DNA of 64,000 bases from Bradyrhizobium lablabi (GTDB lineage: Bacteria; Pseudomonadota; Alphaproteobacteria; Rhizobiales; Xanthobacteraceae). A program made the translations under genes and the position numbers. The notes under the pieces were generated by a model, which had not been told where the DNA came from, searched no databases, and worked only from the letters and a program-made list of their open reading frames with translations. The DNA lies in contig NZ_LT670844.1 of NCBI RefSeq assembly GCF_900141755.1, positions 1,488,001-1,552,000 on the forward strand, read 5' to 3'. Shown here piece after piece: positions 51,998-60,787 of this stretch; positions within the stretch are counted from its first letter, which is position 1; every line of letters begins with the position of its first letter.

Positions 51998-53200
51998 TCA
52001 GGCCGGTACCACGCGAAGCGGCAGGGTGTCGAGCCCGCGCAGGGTGTTGTTGAGGCGCAGCTCGGGCTTGCCGGTCAGTTCGAACGACGCGACGCGTTTT
52101 GTCAATGCCCCGAAGATCGCCTCGCTTTCGAGCCGGGCCACCGCCTGGCCTACGCAGCCATGAATGCCGGTGCCGAAGGTCATGTGCCCGGTGGCGCGGC
52201 GATTGACATCGAAAATATCGGGTCTGTCCCAGCGGCGCGGATCGCGGTTGGCGGCCGCGAGAAACAACAGCACCTTCTCGCCGTCGCCGATTCCAACGCC
52301 GGAGACGTCGACCGCCTTCGTGGTGGTCCGGAAGAAGGTCTGCACCGGCGCCTCGAAGCGCAGCACTTCCTCGAAGGCGCCGCGGATCAATTTCGGGTTT
52401 TCGCGGAGAATGCGCCATTGTTCCGGATAATAGGCAAAACAAGAGAGCGCGTTGCCGAGCCCGTAGACCGTGGTGTCGATACCGGCCGAAAGAAACGAGC
52501 GCACCAGCATGCCGGCTTCGGCTTCCGTCAATTCGCCGGAATCGACGGCCTGAAAAATCTGCATGCCCAGGCCGCCGGGCGCCAGCGCCGCGCGGCTGCA
52601 TTTCGACATGATCCAGTCGCGGACCGGGCCGGCATTGGCCATCGCCGCGTCGAACAGGTCGTTGCGCGGGCCGAATGAGTTGAACACCATGCTGCCGTAC
52701 GGCAACAGATTCTCGCGGCCGTCTTCGGAGAGGCCGACCGCATCCGGAAACACTTTTAGCGGATAGGCTTCAGCGATATCGGCGATCCCGTCGAACTCGC
52801 GCTGTTCGATCAGGCGTGCGACCAACAGTTCCGCCTCACGCTCGAACGTCGCGCGCAAATTATTGATCGCGGCCGGCGACAGGATTCGGGTCAGCACCGC
52901 GCGGGTGCGGGTGTGCAGCGGCGGATCGGCCTCCAGGATAATGCTCGGCGGCCGCCATGGCGGTTCCTTGCGAAAATCGCTCAAGCCGACGCCGGCCGAG
53001 GAACAATAAGTCTGCCAATCGGTCAGCGCGTCGCGGACCTCCTGGTGCCGGGCCATCGCCCATATCCCGTATTGCTCGAGCCACACCACGGGGCCTGTCT
53101 CGCGCAGTGCTTCGTGATGCGGATAGGGATCGCGCAGAAAGCCATGCGAAAACGGATCGATGGTGGAAACCGCACGGTCGACTGTCGTATCGATGCTCAC
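51998..53200 (-). CDS. Cytochrome P450, CYP199A-like
   Basis: 400 residues from a GTG with GGGAGAGG upstream. I-helix SAGIDTT at 238-244, ExxR at 278-281 (EEVLR), and heme loop FGTGIHGCVG with Cys349. The sequence resembles CYP199A2/A4, which hydroxylate or demethylate para-substituted benzoic acids (VGLSDFRKEPPWRPPS, EAYPLKVFPDAVGL, VRSFLSAGIDTT, SPVQTFFRTTT-like PVQTFFRTTTKAV). In my memory the CYP199A text before VGLSDF has an Arg where this protein has Ala70. Aromatic-acid oxidation is likely, the exact substrate open. Confidence 0.9.
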   Translation of the reverse strand: MSIDTTVDRAVSTIDPFSHGFLRDPYPHHEALRETGPVVWLEQYGIWAMARHQEVRDALTDWQTYCSSAGVGLSDFRKEPPWRPPSIILEADPPLHTRTRAVLTRILSPAAINNLRATFEREAELLVARLIEQREFDGIADIAEAYPLKVFPDAVGLSEDGRENLLPYGSMVFNSFGPRNDLFDAAMANAGPVRDWIMSKCSRAALAPGGLGMQIFQAVDSGELTEAEAGMLVRSFLSAGIDTTVYGLGNALSCFAYYPEQWRILRENPKLIRGAFEEVLRFEAPVQTFFRTTTKAVDVSGVGIGDGEKVLLFLAAANRDPRRWDRPDIFDVNRRATGHMTFGTGIHGCVGQAVARLESEAIFGALTKRVASFELTGKPELRLNNTLRGLDTLPLRVVPA

Positions 53201-53344
53201 CACGCCTCTCCCGTTTCCTGCTGTTGCGCTGCGGTGATCCGCTTTCGTCGTTATCCGCAGTTTGCAGATTTCGGCGGGGATTGTCACCTCTTCCCTTCTG
53301 CTATTTAAATGCCCGCCGATCTCCTCGATCTGAGGGTTTTTCAA

Positions 53345-54145
53345 ATGCCTCATCCTGCTACCGCCTCCCTCCCCGACGATCCGGCGCTGCTTCGGATCGA
53401 AGGCCCGATCGCCACCATCACGCTCAATCGGCCGGCCGCGTTCAATGCGATCGATCTTTCGATCGCTAAAAAGCTGGAACAACTCGGCGCGCAGGTCGAG
53501 GCGAACGATGACGTTCGCGTGCTCATCATCGAAGGCGAAGGCCGCGCCTTCTGCGGCGGCGGCGATCTGCAGACCATTGGCGCTGCGGCCGCCGCCGACA
53601 ACATCGCGCCTGTGGTCGGCGAAATGCTGTCGCATTATCACGCCTTCATCACCACGCTGCGGCGGATGCCGAAGATCGTGTTGGCAAGCGTGCACGGCTC
53701 GGCGGCCGGCGCAGGGCTGTCGCTCGCCTTCGTCGCCGATCTCTGCATATCAGCGCAAGACGCCCGCTTCACGCCAGCCTATGCAAAGCTCGGCGTATCA
53801 CCCGATGGCGGCGGCACTGTCGGCGTGGCCGCGAGCGTCGGCGCGCGGCGGGCCTTGCAGATCTTTCTCGCCGAAGACAATTTTACGGCGGCGCAAGCTT
53901 ACGACTGGGGGTTGGTCGCCAAAGTCGTACCGGCGGCCGAACTGAAAACCGCGACCCGCGAACTGGCGCTTCGCCTGGCACAAAACGCTCCGGCTGCGCT
54001 CGCGGCGACCAAGGCGCTGATCCACCGCGCCCATGTCACGCCGATCGAAGCGCAGCTCGACGCCGAGCGGGACGCCATCATCGACTGCATGCACACGGAT
54101 GAGTTTCGCGTCGCGGTGAAGAAGTTTACGAGCAAGGGGAAGTAG
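53345..54145 (+). CDS. Enoyl-CoA hydratase/isomerase family protein
   Basis: 266 residues of the crotonase fold from the ATG at 53345 (GAGGG upstream). The oxyanion-hole segments EGRAFCGGGDL and HGSAAGAGLSLAFVADL are intact. In the catalytic segment FTPAYAKLGVSPDGGG the usual hydratase glutamates are missing and an Asp (PDGGG) takes the place seen in PaaG-type isomerases, so an isomerase or hydratase of an unusual acyl-CoA is more probable than ordinary crotonase. The aromatic-acid P450 pair is on the opposite strand. Confidence 0.85.
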   Translation: MPHPATASLPDDPALLRIEGPIATITLNRPAAFNAIDLSIAKKLEQLGAQVEANDDVRVLIIEGEGRAFCGGGDLQTIGAAAAADNIAPVVGEMLSHYHAFITTLRRMPKIVLASVHGSAAGAGLSLAFVADLCISAQDARFTPAYAKLGVSPDGGGTVGVAASVGARRALQIFLAEDNFTAAQAYDWGLVAKVVPAAELKTATRELALRLAQNAPAALAATKALIHRAHVTPIEAQLDAERDAIIDCMHTDEFRVAVKKFTSKGK

Positions 54146-54174
54146 GGTTCGAGGTGGCGGCCAGAAAGCAAGCT

Positions 54175-54274
54175 GTCATCATCCGCGAAAGCGGATGATC
54201 CAGTACGCCGCGGCCTTTCGATTTCGCTCTAGCGCCGCAGAGTACTGGATGCCCCGCCTTCGCAGGGCATGACG
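54175..54274. repeat. GTCATCATCCGC / GGATGATCCAGTA palindromic repeat
   Basis: GTCATCATCCGCGAAAGCGG, GATCCAGTACGCCG and AGTACTGGATGCCCCGCCTT ending GGGCATGACGAC. A close second copy is at 58928-59028. Confidence 0.88.
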
Positions 54275-54320
54275 ACTGAGTTCGCGGGGACGACATCGGC
54301 TATGTTGTGAGCAGCCCGCT

Positions 54321-55661
54321 TCACTCCGGGCAAATATACCCCGTCCCCGCCGGTGACTTGAAGCATCCGACGGATTCCGGAATCACATGCTTCGGCAGCC
54401 ACAGCACCACCTTCGGGAAATAGATCGTGAAGCAGATCGTCACCAGGAACACCACATAGATCGGCAGTGCCGCGCGTAGCGCTTTGGCAAAACTGACGCC
54501 GACGAATTTCGATGCCATCAAGAGCACCAACCCATATGGCGGCGTGATCAGGCCGAACGCGAGCGTTGCGATCAGCACCACGCCCATATGGACGCCGTTG
54601 ATGTCGCCCGCTTGCGTCAGCGCGTTCACCAGCGGCATGAAGATAATGATGGTCGGGACCGGCTCGATGAAATCGCCCACGACCGTGAACAACAGCACCA
54701 TCAGCAACATGATATAATGCGGATCGTTGCCGGCGATCGAGGTGATCCAGTCGGCGATAACGATGGCGCCGCGCAGATACGCCAGCATCCAGCCGAACGC
54801 GTTGGCGGCGCCGATGGTGATCAGCGGCAGCGAAAAGATCAGCCCGGCCAGACAAAAATCGTAGGGAATCTTGCGCAAATGCCCGCGATTGAGCGCGGGG
54901 ATCACCACCGCGATGATCCAGATCACCGCGACCACACCGGCTTCCGTCGGCGTGAACCAGCCGGTGAGGATGCCGCCGAGCAGGATCACCGGAATCATCA
55001 GCGGCAGTGCGGCGTCTCCCGCCGCGAAAACGATCTGGCGCAGCGGCGCACGTGGCTTGCGCATGCCGGAGGGGCCGAAGAAGTAGCAATAGATCATCAG
55101 GCCGAAGCCGATCATGAATCCGGGCACCACACCGGCCATGAACAGTCCGGCGATCGAGACATTGCCGACCGCGCCATAGACCACGGCGGTGATGCTCGGC
55201 GGCACCAGCGCCGCGATGGTCGAGGCGGATGCGATGATCGCCGCGATGAACGCGGGACTGTAGCCCTCGCGCTTCATCGGGCCACCCAGCGCGCGGCTCA
55301 TCACGGCGACGTCCGCCGTGGTCGATCCCGACATCTCCGAGAAAAACATGCTGAAGACGACGACAACCTGCGACAGCCCGCCCCTGATGTGCCCGACCAG
55401 CGACAACGACAAATTGGCGATCCGTACCACCACGTTCGCCGAACTCATGAGCTCGCCGACCAGCAGGAAAAACGGGATCGCCAGCAGCGCTTCGGAATCC
55501 ATGCCGTCGAAAATCTTCTGGACGATCGCGGCCAATGACACATCGGTCAGCGCCGCACCGACGAAGACGCCGGCCATCAGCGAAAACGGCACGGGGACGC
55601 CGAGATAGCCGAAAAACAGAAAACAGAACGACATCAGCGCCAGGATGGCGGGCGCGCTCAT
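54321..55661 (-). CDS. dctM: TRAP transporter large membrane subunit (DctM)
   Basis: 446 residues, about twelve hydrophobic segments. MSGSTTADVAVMSRAL, PPSITAVVYGAVGNVSIAGL, GGILTGWFTPTEAGVVAVIW and ITPPYGLVLLMASKF are the conserved DctM/UctM loops. It is the sodium-coupled translocation subunit. ATG at 55661 overlaps the dctQ stop by four bases. The C-terminus is extended by about 20 residues with two cysteines (VGCFKSPAGTGYICPE), unusual for the family. Confidence 0.93.
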   Translation of the reverse strand: MSAPAILALMSFCFLFFGYLGVPVPFSLMAGVFVGAALTDVSLAAIVQKIFDGMDSEALLAIPFFLLVGELMSSANVVVRIANLSLSLVGHIRGGLSQVVVVFSMFFSEMSGSTTADVAVMSRALGGPMKREGYSPAFIAAIIASASTIAALVPPSITAVVYGAVGNVSIAGLFMAGVVPGFMIGFGLMIYCYFFGPSGMRKPRAPLRQIVFAAGDAALPLMIPVILLGGILTGWFTPTEAGVVAVIWIIAVVIPALNRGHLRKIPYDFCLAGLIFSLPLITIGAANAFGWMLAYLRGAIVIADWITSIAGNDPHYIMLLMVLLFTVVGDFIEPVPTIIIFMPLVNALTQAGDINGVHMGVVLIATLAFGLITPPYGLVLLMASKFVGVSFAKALRAALPIYVVFLVTICFTIYFPKVVLWLPKHVIPESVGCFKSPAGTGYICPE

Positions 55662-56242
55662 GGCCGCGCGCTCCGTTGCGCGCCGGCATCGACAGGCGGG
55701 ATCGGAAGGTCGTCTTCCGGCGGCTCGGGGTGGTCGAAGCCATTTCTGATGCCGTTGACCAGTTGCTCGATCGTGAACAGCGCGATCAGCACGCCGGCGA
55801 CAGGAATGGCCGCATAGAGCGAGGCGATCGGCGTGCCCGAGGGCAGGCGGAAACTGCCGAAGCCGCGGAGGTAATTGAGATAGCCGAACCAGATCAGGCA
55901 GAACGCAACGCCGAGTACCACGAGCCGGATCACGATCTCGACAATCAGGCGCGGCGTGCCGTGCAACGCCTCGGAGATCGCGGTGAGATACAGATGATCG
56001 TTGCGGCGGGTCGCGACCGCGGCGCCGATGAAGATCGCATAGATGAACAGCGTCGAAGTGACTTCCTGCAGCCACAGCCAGGGATGGCCGATCGTGCGCG
56101 TCACGATGTCAGCCGTTACCGACAGCGAGAAGCCGAAACACAACACGCCGCAAATGATCATCAGGACCAGCTCGAGCTTGTCGAATGACCGCCATTTTAG
56201 GTGATGCTGCCGCTGCAACACCAGTTTGTCGGCGATGGCCAT
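55658..56242 (-). CDS. dctQ: TRAP transporter small membrane subunit (DctQ)
   Basis: 194 residues with four predicted membrane helices (LVLMIICGVLCFGFSLSVTA, FIYAIFIGAAVATRRNDHLY, RLVVLGVAFCLIWFGYLNYL, IPVAGVLIALFTIEQLV). The LWLQEVTSTLFIY and RRNDHL motifs are typical DctQ. An ATG at 56242 has GGGAATC upstream; a GTG at 56275 is the alternative. dctM follows with an ATGA overlap. A palindromic repeat separates it from dctP. Confidence 0.9.
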   Translation of the reverse strand: MAIADKLVLQRQHHLKWRSFDKLELVLMIICGVLCFGFSLSVTADIVTRTIGHPWLWLQEVTSTLFIYAIFIGAAVATRRNDHLYLTAISEALHGTPRLIVEIVIRLVVLGVAFCLIWFGYLNYLRGFGSFRLPSGTPIASLYAAIPVAGVLIALFTIEQLVNGIRNGFDHPEPPEDDLPIPPVDAGAQRSARP

Positions 56243-56279
56243 CGTCAAGATTCCCAAAGACGGTAAGACGGGCACAATA

Positions 56280-56387
56280 CCCTCATCCTGAGGAGCGGCC
56301 GCTTGGCCGCGTCTCGAAGGATGAGGGAAGCGTGTATCGTCTCATGGTTCGAGACGCGCGCGAAGGGCGCGCTCCTCACCATGAGGG
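56280..56387. repeat. CCCTCATCCTGAGGAGC-type palindromic repeat
   Basis: Outer CCCTCATCCTGAGGAGCGGC pairs with GCGCTCCTCACCATGAGGG; inner CGCGTCTCGAA pairs with TTCGAGACGCG. It lies between dctP1 and dctQ inside the operon. Confidence 0.88.
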
Positions 56388-56389
56388 CT

Positions 56390-57391
56390 TTAGTTGATCG
56401 CGCGGATCAGGGTCTTGATCTTCTCCGCATGCGGGCCGAGTTCCTTGGCGAGCTTGTCGAGATAGGGATCGGCGATCGCCGTAAAACTTTTCTTGTCGAC
56501 GTCGTCGACGATCTTGACGCCGAGCGACTTCAATTTGGCAGCCGCGGTTCGTTCGAGATCAAAGGCTTTGGCCGGCTCTTTGGCGCTGATTTCAGCCGCG
56601 GCCGTTTGGACCCATTGCTTCTGCTCGGCGGTGAGGCTCTGCCATAATTTGTCACTGATGAAGACCAGGGCGTTATTGGCCTCGTGCTCGGTGATCGACA
56701 ACACCGGAGCGACCTCGTAATGCTTGTTGACGAGATAGACGTTGATGCTGTTCTCGGCGACGTCGACGACGCCGGTTTGGAGCGAGGTATAGACGCTGCC
56801 GAACGGCATGTGCACGGTCTGCGCGCCATAGGCCGGGAACATGGTGTCCTCGGTGGCGGTAGCCTGGACGCGGACCTTCAGCCCTTTGATGTCGCCGACG
56901 TTGTGGATTTCCTTCTTGCCGTACATGTGCCGCACCCCCTGCGATCCCGTCGCGATGACATGCAGCCCCTGCGCGGTGTCATCGATCATGGTCTTGATCG
57001 CCTCGAACACCTGGGGATCGGCGAGCGCCTTGACGACGTGCTTTTCGTCGCGGAACAGGAAATGCAGCGACATCACGCCGGCTTGCGGCGAAATCGTCGC
57101 GGTGTTGGCCGAGGAGATGATGGCGAATTCGATGTCGCCCGATTTGACCAGTTGCAGCAATTGCGGCTCCTGGCCGAGCTGCGCACCGGGATATTGATCG
57201 ATCAGCATGGTGCCCTTGCTCAATTCCTTGAGCTTGTCGGCGAACAGGTCGCCGGCGATCGAATAACCGGTGTTGCGCGGCTGGTCGTAGGCGAAGCGAT
57301 AATGCTTTGCCTCCTGCGCGCCGGCGCTCGCGGCAAACAGCATTGCTGTTGCGGCAACGGCCAGACCTATCGTTCTCTGCAGATTGTTCAT
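56390..57391 (-). CDS. dctP: TRAP transporter periplasmic binding protein (DctP), copy 1
   Basis: 333 residues. A signal peptide (TIGLAVAATAMLFAASAGAQ) and the mature start KHYRFAYDQPRNTGYSIAGD. The ligand-carboxylate Arg is in GLKVRVQ, as in nearly all DctP proteins, so the substrate carries a carboxylate. QTGVVDVAENSINVYLVNKH is the rest of the binding region. Same length and roughly 70 percent similar (by eye) to the second DctP directly upstream. It has its own promoter-operator region at 57424-57458. Confidence 0.92.
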   Translation of the reverse strand: MNNLQRTIGLAVAATAMLFAASAGAQEAKHYRFAYDQPRNTGYSIAGDLFADKLKELSKGTMLIDQYPGAQLGQEPQLLQLVKSGDIEFAIISSANTATISPQAGVMSLHFLFRDEKHVVKALADPQVFEAIKTMIDDTAQGLHVIATGSQGVRHMYGKKEIHNVGDIKGLKVRVQATATEDTMFPAYGAQTVHMPFGSVYTSLQTGVVDVAENSINVYLVNKHYEVAPVLSITEHEANNALVFISDKLWQSLTAEQKQWVQTAAAEISAKEPAKAFDLERTAAAKLKSLGVKIVDDVDKKSFTAIADPYLDKLAKELGPHAEKIKTLIRAIN

Positions 57392-57423
57392 CGCACGGCG
57401 CCCCCCTGGTTTTGGTTTTGGCA

Positions 57424-57458
57424 ATCTTCCCATCAAGCTCGTCAGATTGTCAATAAAA
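57424..57458 (-). promoter_or_regulatory. Promoter/operator of dctP1 with ATTGTCAATA element (site A)
   Basis: ATTGTCAATAAAA at 57446-57458 on the plus strand contains TTGACA on the minus strand (57453-57448), followed at 18 bases by GAAGAT (57429-57424). The element is about 55-60 bases before the ATG at 57391. One of four similar elements in this module. Confidence 0.55.
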
Positions 57459-57526
57459 CATCGGGATAGGACGGCCGTTTGGGGCGCCAGCGGCTCGATG
57501 CGTCATAAATTATCGATAATTCTCCT

Positions 57527-57646
57527 TGCCGTCCCGGCGAACGCCGGGACCCATAACCACCGATGCCAGTTGTTAGAAAGCCGTTTAGCGGCAGCGCTAA
57601 ATCGCACCGGCACGGCGTATGGGCCCCGGCCTTCGCCGGGGCGACG
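57527..57646. repeat. GCCGTCCCGGCGAACGCC-type palindromic repeat
   Basis: CCGTCCCGGCGAACGCCGGG and CCCCGGCCTTCGCCGGGGCG ends with ACCCATA / TATGGGC inside. A related element is at 63792-63910. It fills the gap between the two dctP genes and may act as the first gene's terminator. Confidence 0.85.
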
Positions 57647-57670
57647 CGAGAGAGATTTGGGCCGCACAAA

Positions 57671-58672
57671 CTACTTGATCGCCCGGATCAGGTCCTTGAT
57701 CTTTTCGGCGTGCGGGCCGAGCTCCTTGGCGAGCTTGTCGAGATAGGGATCGGCGACCGCGATGAAGCCCGACTTGTCGACGTCGGTGACGACCTTGACG
57801 CCGATCGATTTCAGCTTGTCCTGCGATTGATGCTCGAGCTCGATCGCTCTTGCGGGCTGGTTCTTGTTGACCTCGTCGGCTGCGGCCTGCACCCATCCCT
57901 GCTGTTCCGGCGTCAGGCTGTTCCAGAGTTTGTCGCTGACCCACACCAGGCTGTTATTGGCCTCGTGTTCGGTCATCGAAAGCACCGGCGCCACTTCGTA
58001 ATGCTTGTTGGCGAGATAGACGTTGACGCCGTTTTCGGCGACATCGACGACGCCGGTCTGCAGCGAGGTGTAGACGCTGCCGAACGGCATGTGCACGATC
58101 TGCGCGCCATAGGCCGGGAACATGGTGTCCTCGGTCGGCGTCGCCTGCACCCGCACCTTCAGCCCCTTCACGTCGCCGATGTTCTTGATCTCGCGCTTGG
58201 AATACATGCTGCGCAGGCCAAGCGTTGCGAGCGCGATGACATGGGCGCCCTGCACGGTATCCGCGATCATCGCCTTGACGGCTTTTGACACGTCGGGATC
58301 GGCGATCGCCTTGATCAAATGTGCTTCCGAGCGGAACAGGAAGTGCATCGACATCACGCCGGCCTGCGGCGACAGCGTCGCGGCGTTGGCCGAGGACGAA
58401 ATGCAGAACTCGACGTCGCCTGCCTTCACGAGCTGCAGCACCTGCGGCTCCTGCCCGAGCTGCGCTCCCGGATATTGGTCGATCAGCATGGTGCCCTTGC
58501 TCAATTCCTTGAGCTTGTCGGCGAAGATATCGCCGAGGATGCCATAGCCGGTCGTCTTCGGCTGATCGTAAGCGAAGCGATAATGTTTTGCCTCTTGCGC
58601 GATTGCGCTTGCGGCCGTCATGATCGCGGATATGGCCACGATCGCAGCGAGAATCCTTTTCAGATTGCGCAT
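57671..58672 (-). CDS. dctP: TRAP transporter periplasmic binding protein (DctP), copy 2
   Basis: 333 residues. Signal peptide ILAAIVAISAIMTAASAIAQ; the mature protein begins KHYRFAYDQPKTTGYGILGD. GLKVRVQ carries the carboxylate-binding Arg. The ATG at 58672 follows AAGGGGGAGACG. It is a tandem paralogue of copy 1; the differences concentrate in the middle third (FCISSSANAATLS, ALATLGLRSMYSKR against FAIISSANTATIS, ATGSQGVRHMYGKK), around the ligand cleft, so it may bind a related but distinct sugar acid. Both may serve one DctQM pair. Confidence 0.92.
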   Translation of the reverse strand: MRNLKRILAAIVAISAIMTAASAIAQEAKHYRFAYDQPKTTGYGILGDIFADKLKELSKGTMLIDQYPGAQLGQEPQVLQLVKAGDVEFCISSSANAATLSPQAGVMSMHFLFRSEAHLIKAIADPDVSKAVKAMIADTVQGAHVIALATLGLRSMYSKREIKNIGDVKGLKVRVQATPTEDTMFPAYGAQIVHMPFGSVYTSLQTGVVDVAENGVNVYLANKHYEVAPVLSMTEHEANNSLVWVSDKLWNSLTPEQQGWVQAAADEVNKNQPARAIELEHQSQDKLKSIGVKVVTDVDKSGFIAVADPYLDKLAKELGPHAEKIKDLIRAIK

Positions 58673-58703
58673 CGTCTCCCCCTTGATGATTGATTTTTCT
58701 TTG

Positions 58704-58738
58704 ATCATCCCATCGGGGATGTTTGAATGTCAATCAAA
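58704..58738 (-). promoter_or_regulatory. Promoter/operator of dctP2 with ATTGTCAATA element (site B)
   Basis: AATGTCAATCAAA at 58726-58738 (plus strand) contains TTGACA on the minus strand (58733-58728), then 18 bases and GATGAT (58709-58704). It is about 55-60 bases upstream of the ATG at 58672. This is the best match to a sigma70 promoter among the three minus-strand sites. Confidence 0.6.
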
Positions 58739-58793
58739 CAAAGGACGCAAACGCAGGCGCGAGAGGCGATGCGGAGACGGCCAACCACACCAC

Positions 58794-58910
58794 CGTCACT
58801 GCGAGGAGCGCAGCGACGAAGCAATCCAGCTTCGCTTGCGGCGCGATGGATTGCTTCGCGGAGCCTGTCATCGGGCGCGCATTCGCGCGACCCGTTGGCT
58901 CGCAATGACG
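58794..58910. repeat. CGTCACTGCGAG-type palindromic repeat
   Basis: CGTCACTGCGAGGAGCGC ... TGGCTCGCAATGACG with inner GCAATCCAGCTT / ATGGATTGCTTCGC. One member of the four-copy family. With the next repeat it fills most of the 378-base gap 58673-59050; no gene was seen there. Confidence 0.88.
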
Positions 58911-58927
58911 GGGAAGGACCACCAGTC

Positions 58928-59028
58928 GTCATCATCCGCGCAGGCGGATGATCCAGTATGCCGCGGCCCCTCGGTTCTATCACGGGCCACGGCGATTACT
59001 GGATGCCCCGCCTTCGCGGGGCATGACG
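58928..59028. repeat. GTCATCATCCGC / GGATGATCCAGTA palindromic repeat
   Basis: GTCATCATCCGCGCAGGCGG, GATGATCCAGTATGCCGC and TACTGGATGCCCCGCCTTCG. It is a close copy of 54175-54274, placed just after the dehydratase stop. Confidence 0.88.
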
Positions 59029-59050
59029 GTTGCTTTGAGGCGCGAGAGAA

Positions 59051-60757
59051 CTACTCCTTCCCTTTAGCGCGCATAAAGTCGAAATCGCAGCCTTCGTCGG
59101 CCTGCAAAATGGTCTCGCTGAACAGATGCGCGTAGCCGCGCTTGGCCCATTCCGGTTTCTCCGGCAGCGCCAGCGCCGCGCGGCGTTTTTCCAGTTCCTT
59201 GGCATCGACCAACAGATCGATGCTTCGCTTGGCGACATCGAGCCTAATCATGTCGCCGTTCTTGACCAGCGCCAGCGGACCGCCGACGGCGGACTCCGGG
59301 GTGATGTGCAGCACGATGGTGCCGAACGCCGTGCCGCTCATTCGCGCATCCGATATCCGGACCATGTCCTTGACGCCCGTGCGCAACAGTTTTCGCGGGA
59401 TCGGCAGATAGCCCGCCTCCGGCATGCCCGGCGCGCCCTTGGGACCGGCGTTGCGCAGCACCAGCACATCGTCGGCGGTGACATCGAGATCCGGGCTGTC
59501 AACTCGCAGTGTCATGTCTTCGACCGACTCGAACACCACGGCGCGGCCGGTATGCTGCAAGAGTTTCGGGCTCGCCGCCGAATGCTTTATCACCGCGCCG
59601 CGAGGGGCGAGATTGCCGTGCAACACCGCCATCGCCCCTTCCGGCTTGATCGGATTGTTTCGCGCGCGGATCGCGTCTTGCCCGGGTACCTCCTCGGCGC
59701 CGGCGACGACATCGCGCAGCGTCTGGCCAGTGATGGTCTTGGCGTCGAGGTCGATCAGATCGCCGAGCTGCGCCATCAGTTTCGGTAACCCGCCGGCATG
59801 ATGGAAATGCTCCATGTAATGCTCGCCCGACGGCTTTAGGTCGATCAGCACCGGCACCTCGCGGCCGAGCTTGTCGAACGCGTCGAGATCGATGCGATGT
59901 TCGGTGCGGTTGGCGATCGCGGTCAGATGAATAAGCCCGTTGGTCGAGCCGCCGATCGCCTGCAGCACCACCTGCGCGTTCCGAAACGCACTCTTGGTCA
60001 GCAGTTCGCTGGGTTTTGGTCCCTTCGCGACCGCCATCGCGGCGGCGACCCTGCCGCTGGCCTCCGCCGAGCAAAAGCGTTCGGCATGCGGCGCAGGAAT
60101 GGTTGCGCTCATCGGCAGCGACAGGCCCAGCGCCTCGGTGATGCAGGCCATGGTGGAGGCCGTGCCCATCACCATGCAGGTACCGACCGAAGGCGCGAGC
60201 CGGCCGTTGACGGCCTCGATCTCCGCATCGTCGATCTCGCCGGCGCGGTATTTTCCCCATAGCCGCCGGCAATCGGTGCAGGCGCCGAGCACCTCGCCCT
60301 TGTGATGGCCGACCACCATCGGGCCCACCGGGATCACCACCGTCGGCAAATCGGCAGAAACCGCCGCCATGATCTGCGCCGGCAGGGTCTTGTCGCAGCC
60401 ACCGATCACGACCACCGCGTCCATCGGCTGGGCGCGGATCATCTCCTCGGTATCCATCGCCATCAGATTGCGCAGATACATCGAGGTCGGATAGGCAAAG
60501 CTCTCGGCGATCGAGATGGTCGGGAACACCATCGGCATCGCGCCGGTCAGCATCACGCCGCGCTTCACCGCTTCGATGATCTGCGGCACGTTGCCGTGGC
60601 AGGGATTGTAATCGCTGTAGGTGTTGGTGATGCCGACAATGGGGCGGTTCAGCGCGTCGTCGGAATAGCCCATCGCCTTGATGAAGGCCTTGCGCAGGAA
60701 CAGCGAAAATCCGGCGTCGCCATAGCTCGTTAGTCCCTTGCGAAGTCCGTCAGCCAT
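59051..60757 (-). CDS. IlvD/Edd-family dehydratase (sugar-acid dehydratase candidate)
   Basis: 568 residues, the usual size for dihydroxy-acid or sugar-acid dehydratases. Iron-sulfur ligand cysteines: Cys53 (NPCHGN), Cys121 (GGCDKT) and Cys194 (GTCMVMGTAST). IGGSTNGLIHL and SDARMSGTAFG, the active-site Ser loop, are intact. In the context of a uronate-dehydrogenase-like gene, a lactonase and a TRAP importer it more likely dehydrates an aldonic or aldaric acid than serving in branched-chain amino-acid synthesis. Start ATG at 60757 with AGGAAAC upstream, divergent from the GntR gene. Confidence 0.9.
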   Translation of the reverse strand: MADGLRKGLTSYGDAGFSLFLRKAFIKAMGYSDDALNRPIVGITNTYSDYNPCHGNVPQIIEAVKRGVMLTGAMPMVFPTISIAESFAYPTSMYLRNLMAMDTEEMIRAQPMDAVVVIGGCDKTLPAQIMAAVSADLPTVVIPVGPMVVGHHKGEVLGACTDCRRLWGKYRAGEIDDAEIEAVNGRLAPSVGTCMVMGTASTMACITEALGLSLPMSATIPAPHAERFCSAEASGRVAAAMAVAKGPKPSELLTKSAFRNAQVVLQAIGGSTNGLIHLTAIANRTEHRIDLDAFDKLGREVPVLIDLKPSGEHYMEHFHHAGGLPKLMAQLGDLIDLDAKTITGQTLRDVVAGAEEVPGQDAIRARNNPIKPEGAMAVLHGNLAPRGAVIKHSAASPKLLQHTGRAVVFESVEDMTLRVDSPDLDVTADDVLVLRNAGPKGAPGMPEAGYLPIPRKLLRTGVKDMVRISDARMSGTAFGTIVLHITPESAVGGPLALVKNGDMIRLDVAKRSIDLLVDAKELEKRRAALALPEKPEWAKRGYAHLFSETILQADEGCDFDFMRAKGKE

Positions 60758-60787
60758 TTTCTTGTTTCCTGTCGTGGTGTGAACCCC

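Noticed and set aside
53201..53695. Long N-terminal extension of the CYP199-like P450
   Set aside because: It overlaps the enoyl-CoA hydratase gene in antisense and has no P450 features. A GTG at 53200 with GGGAGAGG gives the standard length.
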